Below, one piece after another: positions 7,501-10,998 of a DNA stretch of 10,998 bases. The notes below the pieces were generated by a model that worked only from the letters and a program-made list of their open reading frames with translations, searched no databases and was not told the DNA's origin. Numbering within the stretch: the stretch's first letter is position 1; each line of letters opens with the position of its first letter. Source of the stretch: CAYGKP01 sp964350605. GTDB taxonomy: Bacteria > Bacteroidota > Bacteroidia > Cytophagales > JAAEPT01. Position numbers and translations under genes: made by a program. The stretch lies in the NCBI GenBank assembly GCA_964350605.1, contig CAYGKP010000074.1:1-10998 (forward strand), written 5' to 3'.

Positions 7501-8214
7501 ATGATGCGTCAACGGTTCGTCTTATTTCTTTTTCTTCTTAGCTCGGCTTCTGTGGCACGCGCCGACTTGTCGGGGTTCTTTGATCGTGCCGATAGTTTCC
7601 TTTCCAGCTACGTCCGCTCGGGGAAGGTGGCCTATGCGTCCATCAAGTCCAACCCCGCGACTCTCACAGCCTTGGTTAGTGAGATTGGCGGCATGAGCCT
7701 TTCGGGTGCCAGTGCTACGGAGCGAAAAGCCTTCTACATCAATGCTTACAACGTGCTTGTGATCAAAGGCATCGTCGACAACTACCCCACCTCGTCGCCG
7801 ATGAAGATTTCCGGCTTCTTCGATTCAAAACGCTACACGGTGGCGGGCGTATCGATGACCCTCAACCAGTTGGAGAAGAGCAAACTTCTAGCCGCGACCG
7901 GCGATGCGCGGCTGCACTTCGTGCTCGTCTGCGCGGCGCAAAGCTGTCCCCCGCTAGCGAGCAATGCCTATCGCCCCGAGACGTTGGAGAGCACGTTGAC
8001 CCAGCGCACCCGGGCGGCTCTTTCGCGCCCCCAAGTGGTCCGCATTGACAATGGGAAGAAGCGCATCTACGTCTCGAAACTTTTCGAGTGGTACGACGCG
8101 GACTTCAAGAAAGTGGCCAGTTCCTACCGTGCCTACATCGACAAGTACCGCAGCACACCATTGCCGAGCTACGACATCTATACTCAGGACTACGACTGGT
8201 CGCTGAACGACTAG
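7501..8214 (+). CDS. Exported DUF547-family protein
   Basis: The 237-residue product carries a signal peptide (MMRQRFVLFLFLL, likely cleaved after ARA at 19-21) and is therefore probably periplasmic or outer-surface. The rest is a DUF547 domain: FYINAYNVLVIKGI at 78-91, HFVLVCAAQSCPPL at 139-152 with His139, Cys144 and Cys149, AYRPE at 156-160, and the terminal YDWSLN. The two cysteines and histidine are typical of the family and might form a catalytic site, but no activity is established for DUF547 as far as I know. The ATG at 7501 is followed by a second ATG at 7504, either of which could be used. It is divergent from the receptor operon and ends seven bases from the convergent AsmA-like gene. 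Bacterial DUF547 proteins are widespread and scattered, so context does not reveal a role. Confidence 0.9.
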   Translation: MMRQRFVLFLFLLSSASVARADLSGFFDRADSFLSSYVRSGKVAYASIKSNPATLTALVSEIGGMSLSGASATERKAFYINAYNVLVIKGIVDNYPTSSPMKISGFFDSKRYTVAGVSMTLNQLEKSKLLAATGDARLHFVLVCAAQSCPPLASNAYRPETLESTLTQRTRAALSRPQVVRIDNGKKRIYVSKLFEWYDADFKKVASSYRAYIDKYRSTPLPSYDIYTQDYDWSLND

Positions 8215-8225
8215 CCTGGGGCTAG
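8211..8225. repeat. Small palindrome holding both convergent stop codons
   Basis: CTAGCC at 8211-8216 and GGCTAG at 8220-8225 are perfect six-base arms around a three-base loop. The DUF547 TAG stop (8212-8214) lies in one arm and the AsmA-like TAG stop (read from 8224-8222) in the other. No T-run follows, so it is at best a weak terminator. Confidence 0.5.
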
Positions 8226-10780
8226 AATTCCATTTCAATGACCTCGTCCTCGCGGGTGGGGTCACCCGGCTCGGGGGCCACGTAGACAGGTCGGCTATCC
8301 TCCGGGTCGGGCTTGAAAGGGTTTCGGATGTCTTTGATGTTCTCCTTGATCGTTTCGACCGATTCCTTCACGGTGCGGCCTTTATCCCACCGGACTTCAA
8401 AGTTGTCGGGCGTGCCTTCGATGATCACATAGAGAAACGCCGTACGCTCGTCCTTACGCTCGATCGAGCCGTAGGCCTCGTGCCGTTCCAGCCGCTGGTA
8501 GTTTTTCATCGGCAGGGCCAGGCGGTAGGAAAATCGATTCTCGAAACTGTGTTGTCCGATCACCCGAAGGGTGTAGGCGTTCGATTGAAATTCGATTTCC
8601 CGGGTCAGGAAGACTTCCTGGTTGCGGATGCGCAGGCTGGCGGTCAATTCCTCGAAGCGCACATCGCCCAGCGGGGCCGAGAGGTATTTGGCCAAATGTT
8701 TCTCGGCCAGGGCTTCCTCGGTTTCGATCAAGGGCTGGAACTCGGCGAGTCGTCCGTTTCGAATCATCAGGGAATCCGCGTCGACTTCCAGGGCCGTTAG
8801 GTTGACTTTCAGGCTGCTGTCAATCGGAAAACTGACCCGCACGTCGCTGGTCAACTGGCCTTCCAGGTGTTGGTAGCTGATGAAGTCCTGCCCAAAGTCG
8901 TTCGAAATCCAAAACGCCCGCCGCACGTCGATGCCCGTAAGTTGACCCGAGAGGTCCAAGGGCATGGCCGCCGGATTGCGCCCGTCCAGTTGGCCATAGA
9001 GGTGGAACCGCCCGCCCGCGACCTGGCCGCTCAGCTCGGGGATGGAAAGAATGCCGTCCTTCAATCGGAGCCTGCCGCGCAGTCGTCGGGCCGCTTCGTC
9101 GCCCCGCAACCGGCCCCAGTTCAGCTCGCCAATCTCGGCATCCAGCACGTAGTTTGCCCGCCCACTGATCACCAGGCGCGAGCCGCTGCCTTTGCCTTTC
9201 TGGGGTTCCAAGGTGGGCGTGGTAGGGGCCTTCAGCAATTCGTCCAGGTCGAGCTTTCGGCTTTGGAACGCCGCGCGGATGTCGAGGGCCTGACGCTCGT
9301 CGAGCAGGAAGCCCAAGAGGTTGCGTACCTCGCCTTGCAGGGCGAAATCGCTTTGGCCGATGTTGCCGTGCAGCGTGTCGATCCACACCCGTTCGGGCCG
9401 AAACTCCAATGCGCCATTCACCATGGAAAGTCGTGCGCTGTAGTCGCCCCAGCCGCCCCACAGGTCCTCGATGGCCAAGGTGCCCGCTGCGTGCCAGCCG
9501 TTCACCTCGCCCGCCTGGGCGGCCTTGACCCGGCCCTTCAACCCCAAATCGACCACAAAGCGGCCCCGCGGTTCGCGCAAGGGAAGTTGGGGCAACAGGG
9601 CGGCCACTGCCTCAGCCCGCACCGCGCCTTTCAGGTGAAGGTCCAGGAAGGGATCGCGCAGGTTGCGGTAGGTCATCGTGCCCGCAATGGTCTCCTCGTC
9701 GTAACGGAAGGAGAGGGGCGAGATCGTCAATTCGCAGTGCTCGGGCGAGGGATCCTTGGTAGTTGTGAAGGAGAGGCTGAGGTTCAGGGCTTCCAGGCGA
9801 TGGGGCAGCCCTTCGGGGTGCAACGTGCCATCCCGTAGGCCGACGTTCATTAGCAGGTAGGGCATCGTTTGGCTCGACAATTTCCAGCCCAATTCGCCGC
9901 TCGAAGTCACCTCGCCCGAGAATTCGTAGCGGGCGAACTGCTCGGCGACCGAGGGGGGCATCAGCGCGGTGAGGTGGGCCAGCTGGGCTTCCTCTGCCGT
10001 CCAGGTGGTAAACAAACTATCGGCTTCGGATTGGTAGCTGCCAGAAATTTTAAACTTGGCCTTCTCTACGACCAACTCCGAGGCTTCGAGCGACCAGTCC
10101 GCGCCCATCCGGCGGGCATCGAGGCCCAGTTCGATGTGTTTCTCGGTGCCGAAATGCTCGCCATCCAACCAGATGTCTTCCAGCACCAGTGTGCCTTCCA
10201 GCCGGGCCACGCTCTCAGTGCGTCCGTGGAGGTAACCTGCCTCCAACGAAGTGAGCTTCGCAGTCACGCCAGCCTGGGAAAGCGAGTCGCGGTAGCTGAG
10301 CCAGACGTTCTCGAAGTGAAGTTTTTCGAGGGCGAATTGCAGGGGTTTTCCCTCGCCTTGGGTCGAGTCGGGCTTCAGGACGTTGAAACTTCTGGTGCTG
10401 TCCGAACGAACAAAGAAATCGGCTTTCGCATCGTACAGATAGGCTTTCTGTAAGCGGTAGTTTCCATCCAGCAGGTCCCAGACGCGAAACGTAAAGTCGA
10501 GCCTTCCCGCTTGAACTAGCGTATCGCCCCGCTCGGCAGGGTAGGCCATCGCCGTCAGGTTGTGGACCGAGATCGTTGCGTCGGGAAAATGGGAAAAGAG
10601 GCTGACCTCCATTCGCTCGACACTGACGGGCGCGCGCAAGTATTCGTTCGCCTCGCCCACGAAGCGCTGCAAAATTTTGTCCTCGAACGCCCAGACCAGC
10701 CCTAAGGCCAACAGGACCAGGAGCAGGGCGGTGAGCACCAGCCCACGCAGGATCTTATACGTGATTCGAAGGGCGCGCAA
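8222..10780 (-). CDS. AsmA-like membrane-anchored envelope protein
   Basis: The 852-residue product has a short basic N-terminus (Arg2, Arg5, Lys9, Arg12), one transmembrane segment at about 13-32, then the AsmA-type opening: FEDKILQRFVGEANEYL, PVSVERMEVSLFSHFPDATISVHNL. The body is a long run of predicted beta-strands typical of AsmA/TamB-like proteins, and the last 60 or so residues are charged and proline-rich. It should be held in the inner membrane with the bulk in the periplasm. AsmA-like proteins are thought to help move phospholipids to, or maintain, the outer membrane; the specific role here is inferred. The start codon is TTG at 10780: an in-frame TAA at 10792-10790 lies just upstream and no ATG is near, and this start gives a proper anchor. 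It stands alone, divergent from the tRNA and convergent with the DUF547 gene. Confidence 0.9.
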   Translation of the reverse strand: MRALRITYKILRGLVLTALLLVLLALGLVWAFEDKILQRFVGEANEYLRAPVSVERMEVSLFSHFPDATISVHNLTAMAYPAERGDTLVQAGRLDFTFRVWDLLDGNYRLQKAYLYDAKADFFVRSDSTRSFNVLKPDSTQGEGKPLQFALEKLHFENVWLSYRDSLSQAGVTAKLTSLEAGYLHGRTESVARLEGTLVLEDIWLDGEHFGTEKHIELGLDARRMGADWSLEASELVVEKAKFKISGSYQSEADSLFTTWTAEEAQLAHLTALMPPSVAEQFARYEFSGEVTSSGELGWKLSSQTMPYLLMNVGLRDGTLHPEGLPHRLEALNLSLSFTTTKDPSPEHCELTISPLSFRYDEETIAGTMTYRNLRDPFLDLHLKGAVRAEAVAALLPQLPLREPRGRFVVDLGLKGRVKAAQAGEVNGWHAAGTLAIEDLWGGWGDYSARLSMVNGALEFRPERVWIDTLHGNIGQSDFALQGEVRNLLGFLLDERQALDIRAAFQSRKLDLDELLKAPTTPTLEPQKGKGSGSRLVISGRANYVLDAEIGELNWGRLRGDEAARRLRGRLRLKDGILSIPELSGQVAGGRFHLYGQLDGRNPAAMPLDLSGQLTGIDVRRAFWISNDFGQDFISYQHLEGQLTSDVRVSFPIDSSLKVNLTALEVDADSLMIRNGRLAEFQPLIETEEALAEKHLAKYLSAPLGDVRFEELTASLRIRNQEVFLTREIEFQSNAYTLRVIGQHSFENRFSYRLALPMKNYQRLERHEAYGSIERKDERTAFLYVIIEGTPDNFEVRWDKGRTVKESVETIKENIKDIRNPFKPDPEDSRPVYVAPEPGDPTREDEVIEMEF

Positions 10781-10856
10781 AAGACAGAGTTAAGGAAAGC
10801 TACAAATTCCCTCGGGGGAGAAACGGAGGCCCCCCGTGGATATTTTCCACAGTTGT

Positions 10857-10888
10857 ATTGGCAAATCCCCAGCGGGCACGTACTTTTG
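10857..10888 (+). promoter_or_regulatory. Bacteroidota-type promoter for tRNA-Val
   Basis: ATTG at 10857-10860 and TACTTTTG at 10881-10888 are separated by 20 bases. This matches the -33 TTTG / -7 TAnnTTTG promoter known for the primary sigma factor of Bacteroidota, with every fixed base of the -7 box present. Transcription would begin near 10895, giving a leader of about 50 bases before the tRNA at 10946. Confidence 0.72.
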
Positions 10889-10945
10889 TGGCCCTTTCGA
10901 TCTCATCCTGTCCAATCGACAGCCGGTGAGATTCGTAAAGGAATC

Positions 10946-10998
10946 GGGCTCTTAGCTCAGTTGGTTTAGAGCATCTGCCTTACAAGCAGAGGGTCGTA
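10946..10998 (+). tRNA. tRNA-Val (anticodon TAC), 3' end cut by window edge
   Basis: The first 53 bases of a tRNA are visible: acceptor strand GGGCTCT (10946-10952), TA, D stem GCTC/GAGC (10955-10958 and 10969-10972) around AGTTGGTTTA, then anticodon stem TCTGC/GCAGA (10974-10978 and 10986-10990). The seven-base loop is CTTACAA, with anticodon TAC at 10981-10983, which reads valine GTA codons and, when U34 is modified, other GTN codons. The variable loop starts at 10991; the T arm and acceptor 3' strand are outside the window. Confidence 0.95.

Noticed and set aside
8867..9838. 323-codon plus-strand reading frame inside the AsmA-like gene
   Set aside because: Antisense to the AsmA-like gene and rich in Gln, Ala, Gly and Val with no motif or start signal. 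Its neighbours 8480-8800 and 9869-10453 are of the same kind.
10835..10851. Two head-to-head DnaA-box-like sequences (CGTGGATAT and TTTTCCACA)
   Set aside because: They differ from the TTATCCACA consensus by two and one bases, there is no cluster or AT-rich unwinding region, and no dnaA or dnaN is near. The symmetry is explained by a small GTGGA/TCCAC inverted repeat.

Overview
The window looks like a chromosomal stretch from a GC-rich member of the Bacteroidota. Four things point there: an outer-membrane TonB-dependent receptor that begins with a carboxypeptidase-regulatory-like domain and ends in phenylalanine; a DUF4249 lipoprotein coupled to it; a large AsmA-like protein and a DUF547 protein of the kind common in that phylum; and, before the tRNA at the right edge, a promoter matching the Bacteroidota -33/-7 pattern (TTG, then TAnnTTTG). 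Genus cannot be told from the sequence. No phage, transposon, CRISPR or integrase genes are seen.

Layout. 1-1577 (+): the end of a SurA/PpiC-type periplasmic peptidyl-prolyl isomerase, overlapping by ATGA with a MoxR-family AAA+ ATPase. 1578-1718: a gene-free, very GC-rich stretch of nested inverted repeats. 1719-2568 (-): prmC, whose last codons are interrupted by ten N at 1743-1752. 2586-3629 (+): ribD, starting only 17 bases from prmC. 3610-7396 (-): a three-gene operon transcribed in the order TonB-dependent receptor, DUF4249 lipoprotein, SGNH/GDSL hydrolase, with start/stop overlaps at both joints. 7397-7500: a divergent control region with an inverted repeat. 7501-8214 (+): a secreted DUF547 protein. 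8222-10780 (-): a large AsmA-like membrane-anchored protein. 10857-10888: a promoter, followed by a tRNA-Val(TAC) at 10946 that runs off the right edge.

Functionally the window mixes housekeeping genes (translation termination, riboflavin synthesis, outer-membrane protein folding, envelope lipid homeostasis, tRNA) with one accessory-looking unit. That unit is the receptor/lipoprotein/hydrolase operon. Its three products would sit in the outer membrane, as a lipoprotein, and as an exported esterase, which suggests uptake of an unknown ligand, possibly ester-linked. It is the best candidate here for undescribed biology. Most other genes are ordinary. Long antisense reading frames occur across prmC, the receptor and the AsmA-like gene, but they look like by-products of high GC content.
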